From contig CATZRD010000004.1 of NCBI GenBank assembly GCA_958423465.1, positions 50,402 through 114,401 on the forward strand: a stretch of 64,000 bases of DNA, written 5' to 3'. The stretch comes from an uncultured Oscillospiraceae bacterium (GTDB lineage: Bacteria > Bacillota > Clostridia > Oscillospirales > Oscillospiraceae). Under the pieces are notes generated by a model that ran no database searches, was not told the DNA's origin, and saw nothing but the letters and a program-made list of their open reading frames with translations. The number at the start of each line of letters is the position of its first letter. Positions within the stretch are counted from its first letter, which is position 1. This document shows, one piece after another, positions 43,320 to 51,256 of this stretch. Made by a program: the position numbers and the translations under genes.

Positions 43320-43370
43320 AAGCTCCCGGGGAGCTTGTGACCAGTATAGTTGTATTTCACAAAATTGCAA
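43320..43370 (-). promoter_or_regulatory. promoter and palindromic operator of the MATE gene
   Basis: Minus-strand TTGCAA (43365-43370), 16 bp, TATACT (43343-43348). A perfect palindrome AAGCTCCC-G-GGGAGCTT (43320-43336) covers the predicted start. GTGACCAGTAT (43337-43347) recurs inverted at 43253-43263 over the start codon. Confidence 0.65.
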
Positions 43371-43454
43371 GCGTCATTTTGTTAAAAGTGACGGCTTGCA
43401 GAGGGGGCGGCTCTTGTGCGAAACGGCGGCAGTCCGTTCTGCTAAAGGCAAAAA

Positions 43455-43493
43455 CAGCGGCGAACGTCCACATGAGATGGACGTTCGCCGCTG
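43455..43493 (-). terminator. terminator of ktrBA
   Basis: A perfect 16-bp stem CAGCGGCGAACGTCCA with its complement (43478-43493), 7-base loop, TTTTT on the minus strand. Confidence 0.92.
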
Positions 43494-43509
43494 AAGGACA
43501 TACGCCCGG

Positions 43510-44154
43510 TCAGCGCAGAAGCCGCTGAATATCCCCGCTGGCGCCCAGCACCAGCAGGTGCTCCCCGGCGGTAAAGACATAGTCCGGGTGGAGGTTGGGC
43601 AGAATCCGGCCGTCCCGCTTCACGGCGATAACGGTGAGATTGTACTTGGCCCGGAAGTTCAGCTCCCGCAGGCTCTTGCCCAGCCACCGCTTGAGGGGCT
43701 CCAGCTCGTAGATGGAGTAGTCGGCGGTGAGCTGGATGCAGTCGAAGATGCTGTCGGAGCTTTCCCGCACGGCGATGCTCAGGGCCACCTCAGATTCCGG
43801 ATAGATGATCTCGTCGGCGCCGTTGCGCAGCAGGAACTTGGCCTGCACGTCGTCGTCGGCCTTGCTGAAAACCTTTTTGGCCCCCAGCTCCTTCAGAGCG
43901 CTGGTGATCTGGAGGCTGGAGAGCACATTGGAGCCCAAACAGACGAAGCAGGCGTCAAAGCTCTCTACGCTGAAGGAGCGCAGCACCTCCTCATTGGTGC
44001 AGTCGCCCACCTTGGCGCTGACCACATAGGGGAGCATGTCCTCCAGGCTCTCGCCCACCCGGTCCACGATCATGATCTCGCATCTCTGCCGGGACAGGGC
44101 CCGGCAGAGATGGTGGCCGAAGGAACCCATTCCGATGATCAAAAAAGATTTCAT
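43510..44154 (-). CDS. ktrA: potassium uptake regulator KtrA (RCK protein)
   Basis: Cytosolic ring-forming gating subunit of the KtrAB K+ channel/transporter. 214 residues from ATG 44154. The Rossmann RCK_N domain begins FLIIGMGSFGHHLCRALS with the nucleotide-binding G-x-G-x-x-G and acidic residue in IVDRVGE. The RCK_C domain covers about residues 135-214 (KRWLGKSLRELNFRAKYNLTVIAVKRDGRIL), a site where c-di-AMP binds in relatives. Its start overlaps the ktrB stop region and GAGGTG precedes it. Confidence 0.94.
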   Translation of the reverse strand: MKSFLIIGMGSFGHHLCRALSRQRCEIMIVDRVGESLEDMLPYVVSAKVGDCTNEEVLRSFSVESFDACFVCLGSNVLSSLQITSALKELGAKKVFSKADDDVQAKFLLRNGADEIIYPESEVALSIAVRESSDSIFDCIQLTADYSIYELEPLKRWLGKSLRELNFRAKYNLTVIAVKRDGRILPNLHPDYVFTAGEHLLVLGASGDIQRLLR

Positions 44155-44162
44155 AGTACACC

Positions 44163-45509
44163 TCATCCTATGGTGATTCGTTCTCTGGGCAATGTCACCG
44201 GCGGCGGAGCCTTTTTCTCCATCAGCGCCACGGCGAAGGAGATGCTGCCCACCCGGCCGCAGTACATGAGGAAGATCACCACCGCCTGGCTCAGGGGAGT
44301 CAGGGAGCGGGTGACGCCGGTGGTCATGCCCACGGTGCCGATGGCGGAGAAGGTCTCAAAGAGCGCGTCCCGCAGGGGCAGGACCTGGACGGCGCAGAGG
44401 ACCAGCGCCCCCGTCAGGGCCAGGGTCAGGTTGGTGAAGAACACGCTGGTGGCCTTTTTCAGGGCGTCGTCCCCGATGCTGCGGCCAAAGACGGAGGGAC
44501 ACTGCTCCCGGCGGACGCCGGCAATGGTGTGGAGAAAGATGACCGCCACGGTGGTGGTCTTGACGCCGCCGGCGGTGGAGCCCGGGCTGCCGCCGATGAA
44601 CATGAGGACCATGGTCAGCAGGGAGGAGCCGGAGGAGAGCGCGGCGGTGTCGGTGGTGTTGAATCCGGCGGTGCGGGGGGTCACGGCGTCAAAGAGGGCC
44701 GCCAGGAGCTGCTCACCGAAGGGAAGCCCCCGGCCCAGATTGTTCCGCTCCAACAGCAGGAACAGGACCGTACCGCCGCCCACCAGCGCCAGGTTCATAA
44801 AGAGGACCACCTTGGTCTGGAGCCGGTAGCGCCGCCAATGCCATTTGCAGCGGAGCAGGTCGTCCCACACCAGAAACCCCGCGCCGCCCACCAGGATCAG
44901 ACCGCAGAGGGTCAGCACCACCAGCGGGTCCCCGGCGTAGTCCACGAAGGAGGCGAACTGGCCGCTGTGGGGACCCATCAGATCGAAGCCGGCGTTGCAG
45001 AAGGCGGACACGGCGTGCCAGACGCCGTAGTAGATCCCCCGGCCCCAGCCGAACTGGGGCACGAACCGGATGGCCAGCAGCGCGGCGCCGGTCCCCTCCG
45101 CCAGCAGGGTGCCCAGAAAAATGCGGAGGATGAAGGGCACCAGCCCGTCCAGCCGGTAGTGGCTGATGCTGTCCACCACCACCTCCCGTTCCCGCAGGCC
45201 CAGCCGGCGGCGGAGCAGCATCAGAAACAGCGTGGCGATGGTCATGAAGCCCAGGCCGCCCACCTGGATCAGAACGATGATGACCACCTGGCCAAAGACG
45301 CTCCAGTAGGTGCCGGTGTCCCGCAGCACCAGGCCCGTGACACAGGAAGCGGAGGTGGCGGTGAAAATAGCGTCGGAGAAGGAGGCCCCGCCGGGAACGG
45401 CGGTAGCCCAGGGCAGCATCAGCAGCCCGGTCCCCGCCAGGATCATGAAGAAAAACCCCAGGGCGATGATCTGAACGTTGGACAGCTTTGCCTTTTTGTG
45501 TCGCTTCAT
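44163..45509 (-). CDS. ktrB: potassium uptake membrane protein KtrB (TrkH family)
   Basis: K+-conducting membrane subunit, 448 residues from ATG 45509 (GGGGAGCG upstream). Four M1-P-M2 repeats; selectivity-filter-like glycines appear in ATSASCVTGLVLRDTGTYW, WHAVSAFCNAGFDLMG, DAVTPRTAGFNTTD and FETFSAIGTVGMTTG. GGSPGSTAGGVKTTT lies in the third repeat and matches the intramembrane gating loop of KtrB. Followed by ktrA. No c-di-AMP riboswitch is seen upstream. Confidence 0.95.
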   Translation of the reverse strand: MKRHKKAKLSNVQIIALGFFFMILAGTGLLMLPWATAVPGGASFSDAIFTATSASCVTGLVLRDTGTYWSVFGQVVIIVLIQVGGLGFMTIATLFLMLLRRRLGLREREVVVDSISHYRLDGLVPFILRIFLGTLLAEGTGAALLAIRFVPQFGWGRGIYYGVWHAVSAFCNAGFDLMGPHSGQFASFVDYAGDPLVVLTLCGLILVGGAGFLVWDDLLRCKWHWRRYRLQTKVVLFMNLALVGGGTVLFLLLERNNLGRGLPFGEQLLAALFDAVTPRTAGFNTTDTAALSSGSSLLTMVLMFIGGSPGSTAGGVKTTTVAVIFLHTIAGVRREQCPSVFGRSIGDDALKKATSVFFTNLTLALTGALVLCAVQVLPLRDALFETFSAIGTVGMTTGVTRSLTPLSQAVVIFLMYCGRVGSISFAVALMEKKAPPPVTLPRERITIG

Positions 45510-45580
45510 GGATACGCTCCCCACTCAGGCGGCTTTCCGCCGCGGTACGATTTCCCCTTGTCCGCCGGGGGTATACCGCC

Positions 45581-45609
45581 ATGATACCATACGGGACCCA
45601 CCATTGCAA
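45581..45609 (-). promoter_or_regulatory. promoter of ktrBA
   Basis: Minus-strand TTGCAA (45604-45609), 17 bp, TATCAT (45581-45586). Confidence 0.7.
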
Positions 45610-45678
45610 CGAGAAACGGAAAAATTAAGAAACGGGTTCAGGCCCCGGCGGGCAGCCGGAGCCTGAAATATGCGGACG

Positions 45679-46701
45679 TCATTGCTTCTGGACCGGCTCC
45701 TCCGGCCGGATGTCCTCCGCCGGAGCGGCCTCCGCCTCGCCGCCCTCCGGCGGCGCCTCCTGGGAGGACGGGAGCGTCAGCGGCGTATCCGTCCGGCCGT
45801 GGGTGGTAAAATAGGTATAGCCGTAGAAGGCGTTGGCCGCGGGCAGCTCCCCGTAGTAGTAGGCCATCAGCTCGGTGACGGTCACCAGCTGGTAGCCCTG
45901 CTCCATAAGCCAGGGGACCAGCTCCTCCACGGCGTCGGCGGTGGACTCGTAGGTGCTGTGCAGCAGCACGATCTCCCCGTCCAGATTCTCCAACCCCTTG
46001 ACGTAGCTGACCACCTTCTCCGCGTCCCGGACCTGCCAGTCTAGGGTGTCCACGGTCCAGGTGATCATGGCCCGGCCGCTTTCGTACTTCACCGCCTTGT
46101 TCACGGAGCCGTAGGGGGGGCGGACCAGAGCGGGGGCCTCCGCGCCGGCGTCAAGAAAGGCCTGGTCGGCGGTATCCAGATCTTCCAGCATGGCGGAGCG
46201 CTTCAGCTTGCTCAGGTCCTTGTGGGCGTTGGAATGGCTGGCGATCTCGCAGCCCAGCTCCGCCATCCGGAGCAGGGGATCGGGGCAGGCGCGGACGTTC
46301 CGCCCCACCTCAAAGAAGGTGGCAACCCCGTGGTTGGCCTCCAGCGTGTCCAGGATCCGGTCGGTATATGCTGCGTGGGGGCCGTCGTCAAAGGTGAGGG
46401 CCACCATGGGCCGGGCGGGATCGATCACCCGGACGTAGGGCTCCTCCGGTTCCGGCTCCGGTTCCGGCTCCGGTTCCGGCTCCGGCTCCGGCTGGGAGGC
46501 GGAATCGCCGGAGGCTTCCCCGTCCGGGGCAGCCTCCCCGACGGGGACCGACTGGGGACGGTCCCCGTCATGGTCCTGCTGGGGGGAGACGATGGGGGCG
46601 GGGACGTCCTCCATGGGGGATGCGTTCTGCGGTTGAGCGCGGCCGCAGCCGGAGACCAGCATCAGCGAGAGAGACAGAAAGAGGGAGAGGATTTGTTTCA
46701 T
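45679..46701 (-). CDS. polysaccharide deacetylase lipoprotein (CE4)
   Basis: Surface-anchored carbohydrate esterase 4, likely removing acetyl groups from peptidoglycan or another GlcNAc polymer. 340 residues. Signal peptide with lipobox LVSGC (Cys-19), then a disordered linker with a Pro-Glu run (about residues 70-87). The catalytic NodB domain shows VALTFDDGPH (catalytic Asp and metal Asp), HSNAH (metal His pair), RPPYG and LLHSTYES (last His). A proline/glutamate-rich tail follows the catalytic domain. GAAGGAAG precedes ATG 46701. Confidence 0.94.
   Translation of the reverse strand: MKQILSLFLSLSLMLVSGCGRAQPQNASPMEDVPAPIVSPQQDHDGDRPQSVPVGEAAPDGEASGDSASQPEPEPEPEPEPEPEPEEPYVRVIDPARPMVALTFDDGPHAAYTDRILDTLEANHGVATFFEVGRNVRACPDPLLRMAELGCEIASHSNAHKDLSKLKRSAMLEDLDTADQAFLDAGAEAPALVRPPYGSVNKAVKYESGRAMITWTVDTLDWQVRDAEKVVSYVKGLENLDGEIVLLHSTYESTADAVEELVPWLMEQGYQLVTVTELMAYYYGELPAANAFYGYTYFTTHGRTDTPLTLPSSQEAPPEGGEAEAAPAEDIRPEEPVQKQ
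46448..46489 (-). repeat. 12-bp tandem repeat coding the Glu-Pro linker
   Basis: Three copies of GGTTCCGGCTCC (plus strand) with a further half copy, encoding (Pro-Glu)n in the deacetylase linker. Likely length-variable by slippage. Confidence 0.85.
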
Positions 46702-46735
46702 GGCGGAACTTCCTTCGACAGATTTCTACAGTTCC

Positions 46736-46764
46736 ATTATGATGGTTCCCGGGGGGAAAAGCAA
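46736..46764 (-). promoter_or_regulatory. promoter of the deacetylase gene
   Basis: Minus-strand TTGCTT (46759-46764), 17 bp, CATAAT (46736-46741). Confidence 0.68.
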
Positions 46765-46826
46765 GTAACAAAAGGTTACATAATCCGGAAAAATCTGGCG
46801 GCGGAGGGCAGTCTCGCCCTTGCCCG

Positions 46827-46904
46827 GTTTACAGATTATTCACAGCCTGTTTACAGAATATTCGAGCCTTATTCATTGAAAAGAGAGGGAAAATCTGGCA
46901 TAAT
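46827..46904 (+). promoter_or_regulatory. promoter with two upstream direct repeats
   Basis: Two direct repeats, GTTTACAGATTATTC (46827-46841) and GTTTACAGAATATTC (46849-46863), lie 22 bp apart. They precede TTGAAA (46876-46881), 17 bp, CATAAT (46899-46904). The layout looks like a two-site activator or repressor region for the downstream gene. Confidence 0.6.
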
Positions 46905-46971
46905 AGTAAAAAATGAAACCGGTCCGCCTTCTTTGACAGAAGCCGGACGCCCCCCTGGAAAGGAGAATGAT

Positions 46972-47652
46972 ATGCCCAAGAGCGTTCCATCCTACAGCGG
47001 GACCCTCCGCAGCCATCTGCTGGAGGTCCCCGCCTGTATCGCCGCCTGCAGCGGAATCCGGATCTTCGGCAGGCGCATCAAGTCGCTGGTGTTTTCCACC
47101 GATGTGGCCATCATCAAAAACGTCAACGCCGACGCCATCATCGCCGTCTACCCCTTTACCCCCCAGCCCTCCATCGCCCAGGCCATCATCAACGTGTCCG
47201 ACGTGCCGGTGTTCGTGGGGGTGGGCGGCGGCGTCACCAACGGCGGACGGTCCGTGCGCCTGGCGGCCTACGCCGAGCATCAGGGCGCCTTCGGCGTGGT
47301 GGTCAACGCCCCCATCACCGACCAGACCATCTTTCAGATCAAAGGGGCGGTGGATATCCCCGTCATCGCCACCATCGTGTCGGAGAAGATGGACGTGGCC
47401 AAGCGCCTGGCCTGCGGCGCGGACATCCTCAATGTGTCCGGGGCGGCCCAGACGCCGGAGATCGTCCGCCGCATCCGGGAAAAGTTCCCGGATGTGCCCA
47501 TTATCGCCACCGGCGGTCCCACAGAGGAGACCATCCGGAAAACCATCGAGGCCGGGGCCAACGCCATCACCTACACGCCGCCCAGCAACGGGGAGCTGTT
47601 CGCCGAGAGCATGCGCCGCTACCGGCAGAAGTACGCGCCGGAAACCGAATAG
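46972..47652 (+). CDS. TIM-barrel-like protein of unknown function
   Basis: 226 residues from ATG 46972 (AAAGGAG upstream); an open frame extends far upstream but crosses the promoter and is not coding. The order of strand-like segments (SLVFSTDVAIIKNVNADAIIAVYPF, VPVFVGVGGGVTNGGRS, GAFGVVVNAPI, IPVIATIVSEKMDVA, ADILNVSGAA, VPIIATGGPTEETIRKTIEAGANAITYTPP) is that of a (beta/alpha)8 barrel with a phosphate-binding-like ATGGPTEETI loop. It resembles ThiG/PdxS/HisA-type barrels at that loop only. No family name can be given with certainty. Single-gene unit with its own terminator. Confidence 0.78.
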   Translation: MPKSVPSYSGTLRSHLLEVPACIAACSGIRIFGRRIKSLVFSTDVAIIKNVNADAIIAVYPFTPQPSIAQAIINVSDVPVFVGVGGGVTNGGRSVRLAAYAEHQGAFGVVVNAPITDQTIFQIKGAVDIPVIATIVSEKMDVAKRLACGADILNVSGAAQTPEIVRRIREKFPDVPIIATGGPTEETIRKTIEAGANAITYTPPSNGELFAESMRRYRQKYAPETE

Positions 47653-47662
47653 GAACGGCTGG

Positions 47663-47703
47663 AAGGAGCCGGAGGACAGGAATTTCCTGTCCTCCGGCTC
47701 CTT
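47663..47703. terminator. bidirectional terminator
   Basis: AAGGAGCCGGAGGACAGG pairs perfectly with its complement (47686-47703) across AATTT. Between convergent genes. Confidence 0.88.
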
Positions 47704-47706
47704 GAT

Positions 47707-48051
47707 TCAATGGTCGTGAGGCGGCTTGTGGGGGGCGTACCACATATTCCACTGGAAGCGGTAGGCGCGGCAGCTGGCGTCGTCGCCGCAGCGGATGGTG
47801 AGACGCTCCGCCTCCGGGTGGTCGTAGAGCACCTCCGTCACCGCCCGCAGCACCGCGTAAGCGGCCCGGCCGGTATCGAAGCCGAAGGGCCCGGCGGTGT
47901 CAAAGCAGGAGATGGCAAGATCCCGCTCGCCGTGGGCCAGGGACCAGAGGAGCTGGTCCCGGTACCAGGCCGCCAGATCCTCCGGCGAGGCCAGGTAGAT
48001 GAGGGGCATGGGAAGATGTTCCTCCCGGAGGATGGTCACTTTTTCCGTCAT
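47707..48051 (-). CDS. small hypothetical protein, weak macro-domain-like C-terminus
   Basis: 114 residues. AAGGAGGGCGG precedes ATG 48051, 11 bp after the amidohydrolase stop, so the two are probably in one mRNA. Residues about 44-100 (DLAISCFDTAGPFGFDTGRAAYAVLRAVTEVLYDHPEAERLTIRC) resemble the second half of a macro (ADP-ribose-binding) domain: a strand, a G-x-F-G-F loop, a long helix and a strand. The N-terminal half of such a domain is missing. This similarity is weak and only by eye; function unknown. Confidence 0.6.
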   Translation of the reverse strand: MTEKVTILREEHLPMPLIYLASPEDLAAWYRDQLLWSLAHGERDLAISCFDTAGPFGFDTGRAAYAVLRAVTEVLYDHPEAERLTIRCGDDASCRAYRFQWNMWYAPHKPPHDH

Positions 48052-48062
48052 GGCCGCCCTCC

Positions 48063-49430
48063 TTACGCCAGGCCGCCCCGGGCCAGATAGGCTCCGCAGG
48101 CGCGGCGGGCCTTCTCCGCCAGGACGGGGGCGTCCACGCCGGTGAGCCGGCCCTCACGGACCACCACCCGGCCCCGGACCACGGTGTAGTCCACCGGCCC
48201 ACGGACACCCACGGTGGCCAGGACGCTCTTGGGATCGTAGTAGGCCCCCACCAGCTCCAGACGGCGGCTGTCGATGAGGAACAGGTCCGCCTGCTTTCCT
48301 ACCTCCAGAGAGCCGATGTCCTCCCGGCCCAGGACCCGGGCGCCGCCCCGGGTGGCGATCTTCAGCAGGTCGTAGCCCGAGGGGGCCCGGCTGCTGTAGG
48401 TGAGCCGGTGGAGCAGATAGGCGGTGCGCAGCTCCTCCAGAAGGCTGTTGCCGTCGTTGCTGGCGCTGCCGTCCAGGGCCAGGCCCACAGGCACGTCCAG
48501 GGCCATGAGGTCCGGCAGGCGGCAGACCCCGGAGGAGAGCTTCATATTGCTGGCGGGGCAGTGGGCCACGCCGGTGCCGGTCCGGGCCAGCAGCTTCAGC
48601 TCCTGGTCGTTGAAGTGGATGCCGTGGGCGAACCACACGTCGCTGCCCACCCAGCCCAGCTTCTCCATAAAGGCCAGGGGACGCATCCCCTCCCGCTGGA
48701 GCATGTAGTTCTCCTCGTCCTTCGTCTCACACAGGTGGGTGTGGAGCCGGACGCGGTACTGCCGGGCCAGGGCCGCGCTCTCCCGCAGCAGGTCGGCGCT
48801 GACGGAGAAGGGGGAGCAGGGGGCCAGCACCACCTGGCGCATGGAGCCGGGAGCGCCGTCGTGGTATGTTTCGATGGCCCGGACGCTGTCGGCCATGATC
48901 TCGTCCACGGTCTGGACCACGCTGTCGGGGGGAAGGCCCCCGTCCTTTTCACTCAGGTCCATGCTGCCCCGGGAGCAGACCATCCGCACCCCCAGCTCCT
49001 CCGCCGCGGCGAACTGGCTGGCCAGCAGGTCCCCGGCCCCCCGGGGAAAGACATAGTGGTGGTCAAAGCAGGTGGTGCAGCCGTGGCGGAGCATCTCCCC
49101 CAGGGCGGTGAGGGAGGCGTAGTACACCGTCTCGCCGTCCAGATGCTGCCAGACCCGGTAGAGGGCCCGGAGCCAGTCGAACAGCTCCAGATTCTGGACC
49201 TGGGGCAGGTTCCGGGAGAAGCATTGGTACAGGTGGTGGTGGGTATTCACCAGACCGGGATAGCACAGCATCCCGGTACAGTCGATGGTCTCGCCGTCCC
49301 GGCTGGTCAGGTCCGGGCCTATGGCGGTGATGACGCCGTTTTCACAGAGCAGGTCCACATGGCTGAGGCAGCGGTCGCCGCTGTCGCAGGTGACCAGGGA
49401 CTGGATGTTTTTCAGAAGCAGAGCGGGCAT
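48063..49430 (-). CDS. 8-oxoguanine deaminase-type amidohydrolase
   Basis: Zinc hydrolase of the TRZ/ATZ cytosine-deaminase-like group, 455 residues from ATG 49430. Metal site: LVNTHHHLYQ (His-x-His) near residue 64, LHTHLCETKDEE (His and Glu) near 230, WFAHGIHF near 268, and ALDGSASNDGNSLLEELRTAYLL with the catalytic Asp near 313. The HHLYQ and SNDG spacing fits 8-oxoguanine deaminase and related hydroxytriazine hydrolases. Deaminating oxidised guanine to urate would feed purine breakdown, fitting the purine-type cluster 10 kb downstream. Exact substrate is inference. Confidence 0.85.
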   Translation of the reverse strand: MPALLLKNIQSLVTCDSGDRCLSHVDLLCENGVITAIGPDLTSRDGETIDCTGMLCYPGLVNTHHHLYQCFSRNLPQVQNLELFDWLRALYRVWQHLDGETVYYASLTALGEMLRHGCTTCFDHHYVFPRGAGDLLASQFAAAEELGVRMVCSRGSMDLSEKDGGLPPDSVVQTVDEIMADSVRAIETYHDGAPGSMRQVVLAPCSPFSVSADLLRESAALARQYRVRLHTHLCETKDEENYMLQREGMRPLAFMEKLGWVGSDVWFAHGIHFNDQELKLLARTGTGVAHCPASNMKLSSGVCRLPDLMALDVPVGLALDGSASNDGNSLLEELRTAYLLHRLTYSSRAPSGYDLLKIATRGGARVLGREDIGSLEVGKQADLFLIDSRRLELVGAYYDPKSVLATVGVRGPVDYTVVRGRVVVREGRLTGVDAPVLAEKARRACGAYLARGGLA

Positions 49431-49472
49431 GTAAGGGGCCTCCTTTCCAGGCGGGGCGAGGTTGATACCTAC

Positions 49473-49501
49473 AGTATATCGGACTTGCCCGGGAAAAGCA
49501 A
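49473..49501 (-). promoter_or_regulatory. promoter of the amidohydrolase operon
   Basis: Minus-strand TTGCTT (49496-49501), 17 bp, TATACT (49473-49478). Confidence 0.72.
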
Positions 49502-49520
49502 CAGAAACCGGCGGCCGCAC

Positions 49521-49548
49521 TTGACGAACGGGAAATATGTGATATGAT
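49521..49548 (+). promoter_or_regulatory. promoter of sdaAB-sdaAA
   Basis: TTGACG (49521-49526), 16 bp, TATGAT (49543-49548). A leader hairpin CCCCGGA/TCCGGGG follows at about 49562-49581. Confidence 0.72.
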
Positions 49549-49619
49549 GTCACTGGATTTCCCCGGACGAACCTCCGGGGAGGCGCCGGACCCGACGATC
49601 TGTGAAAGGAACGCTTGGC

Positions 49620-50285
49620 ATGATCGACATTTTTGATATCATGGGCCCCATTATGGTAGGGCCCTCCAGCTCCCATACCGCCGGGGCGGTGCGCATCGGC
49701 CGCATGGCCCGGACCCTGCTGGGGGAGCGGCCCGCCCGGGCCATTTTCTGCCTCCACGGTTCCTTCGCCGAGACCGGCGTGGGCCACGGGACGGACAAGG
49801 CCCTGGTGGCGGGACTGCTGGGAATGGCCACCGACGATTTCAACATCCCCAACAGCTTCGCCGTGGCGGCGGAGCGGGGGCTGACCTTCACCTTCCACGA
49901 GGTGGACCTGCGGGACGCCCACCCCAACAGCGTGGTGGTGGACGTAGAGGGCGTCACCGGCAAGCGCCTGGTGATGCAGGCGTGCTCCACCGGCGGCGGA
50001 CGAATCCAGGTCAATAAGATCGACGGGGTGGAGGTGAACTTCACCGGGGATTACCACACCCTGGTGATCCACAACCGGGACGACCGGGGCCATGTGGCCG
50101 ACGTGACCACCGCCCTGGCCCAGGCCCGGGTGAACGTGGCCAGTATGCGCCTGAACCGGGACAGCCGGGGCGGCAGCGCCATCATGGTCATCGAGACGGA
50201 CCAGCCGGTGCCGGAGCTGCTGCTGGAGCTGTTCCAGGAGCTTCCCGGCATCCTGCGGGTCACCTACTACGAGAAGGAGGACTGA
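49620..50285 (+). CDS. sdaAB: L-serine ammonia-lyase, iron-sulfur-dependent, beta subunit
   Basis: Small subunit of the 4Fe-4S serine dehydratase converting L-serine to pyruvate and ammonia. 221 residues from ATG 49620 (AAAGGA upstream; GTG 49602 is less likely). N-terminal signature DIMGPIMVGPSSSHTAGAVRIG. An ACT-type regulatory domain occupies about residues 148-221 (HNRDDRGHVADVTTALAQARVNVASMRLNRDSRGGSAIMVIETD). Directly followed by the alpha subunit. Oxygen-labile enzyme, fitting an anaerobe. Confidence 0.96.
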   Translation: MIDIFDIMGPIMVGPSSSHTAGAVRIGRMARTLLGERPARAIFCLHGSFAETGVGHGTDKALVAGLLGMATDDFNIPNSFAVAAERGLTFTFHEVDLRDAHPNSVVVDVEGVTGKRLVMQACSTGGGRIQVNKIDGVEVNFTGDYHTLVIHNRDDRGHVADVTTALAQARVNVASMRLNRDSRGGSAIMVIETDQPVPELLLELFQELPGILRVTYYEKED

Positions 50286-50286
50286 C

Positions 50287-51216
50287 ATGAATCTGGACTC
50301 CATGAAGGAACTGCTGGCTGTCGTCCGCCGGGAGGGCAAGCCCATCTGGGAGATCGTGGTGGAGGCCGACATGGCCAACCGGATGGTCACCCGGGACGAG
50401 AGCATCAAAAAGATGGCCCTTACCTGGCGGGCCATGCTGGACGCCTCCAACGCCTACACCGGTGAGCGCCGCAGCCTCAGCGGCCTGGTGGGCGGGCAGG
50501 GGGCGCGGATGCGCCAGTACGCCGCCCGGAACCGCACCATCGGCGGGGAATTCACCGCTCAGGTCATTGCCGAGGCGCTGGCCATGGGCGAATCCAACGC
50601 CTGTATGCGCCGGATCGTGGCGGCTCCCACGGCGGGGTCCTGCGGAGTGCTGCCGGCGGTGCTGATTCCCCTGTACCGCCGGGAGCAGCTGCCGGAGTTC
50701 GCCATGCTCCAGGCCCTGTACGTGGCCAGCGGCATCGGCGCGGTGATCGCCTACCGGGCCAGCATCTCCGGCGCCGCCGGCGGCTGTCAGGCGGAGGTGG
50801 GCAGCGCTTCGGCCATGGCGGCGGGGGCACTGGTGACGCTCCGGGGCGGCTCGGCGGAGCAGGTGTGCCACGCGGTGGCCATGGCCCTGAAGAACGTGCT
50901 GGGTCTGGTGTGCGACCCGGTGGCGGGTCTGGTGGAGGTGCCCTGCGTGAAGCGCAACGTCATGGGCGCCATGAACGCCATCGCCGCCGCGGATATGGCT
51001 CTGGCGGGCATCGAGAGCCAGATCCCCGTGGACGAGGTCATCGACGCCATGGGCGACGTGGGCCGCCGCCTGCCGGCGGAGTTCCGGGAGACCGCTCAGG
51101 GCGGTCTGGCGGTGACGCCTACCGGCCGGGAGGTGGCCGAGCGAATGGCCTCCAATAAGAAAAAGCACCGGACCCTCACCATCCAGGACGCCAAGTTCAG
51201 GATCAAAAAGAAGTGA
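50287..51216 (+). CDS. sdaAA: L-serine ammonia-lyase, iron-sulfur-dependent, alpha subunit
   Basis: Catalytic subunit, 309 residues. Cysteines for the 4Fe-4S cluster are in TAGSCGVLPAVLIPLYR, GGCQAEVGSASAMAAGAL and VCDPVAGLVEVPCVKRNVMGAMNAIAAADMALAG, spaced as in the family. N-terminal SGLVGGQGARMRQYA is conserved. AGGAGGACTGAC lies between the two genes, whose gap is 1 nt. Works with SdaAB. Confidence 0.96.
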   Translation: MNLDSMKELLAVVRREGKPIWEIVVEADMANRMVTRDESIKKMALTWRAMLDASNAYTGERRSLSGLVGGQGARMRQYAARNRTIGGEFTAQVIAEALAMGESNACMRRIVAAPTAGSCGVLPAVLIPLYRREQLPEFAMLQALYVASGIGAVIAYRASISGAAGGCQAEVGSASAMAAGALVTLRGGSAEQVCHAVAMALKNVLGLVCDPVAGLVEVPCVKRNVMGAMNAIAAADMALAGIESQIPVDEVIDAMGDVGRRLPAEFRETAQGGLAVTPTGREVAERMASNKKKHRTLTIQDAKFRIKKK

Positions 51217-51219
51217 CAG

Positions 51220-51249
51220 AAAAGGGAGCGCCATGAGGCGCTCCCTTTT
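51220..51249. terminator. terminator between sdaAA and flavin reductase
   Basis: AAAAGGGAGCGCC (51220-51232), ATGA loop, GGCGCTCCCTTTT (51237-51249). Works in both directions. Confidence 0.92.
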
Positions 51250-51256
51250 GCCGTTC

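Noticed and set aside
45510..45678. c-di-AMP (ydaO) riboswitch upstream of ktrB
   Set aside because: The gap is under 170 bp, holds a promoter and the predicted leader is too short; none of the conserved ydaO blocks is visible.
46448..46489. Tandem repeats as a CRISPR-like array
   Set aside because: Units are 12 bp, contiguous, without spacers and in frame within a coding sequence. No cas genes in the window.
46222..46971. 750-bp upstream extension of the TIM-barrel protein frame
   Set aside because: It crosses the divergent deacetylase gene, two promoters and the direct repeats; ATG 46972 has a proper Shine-Dalgarno sequence.
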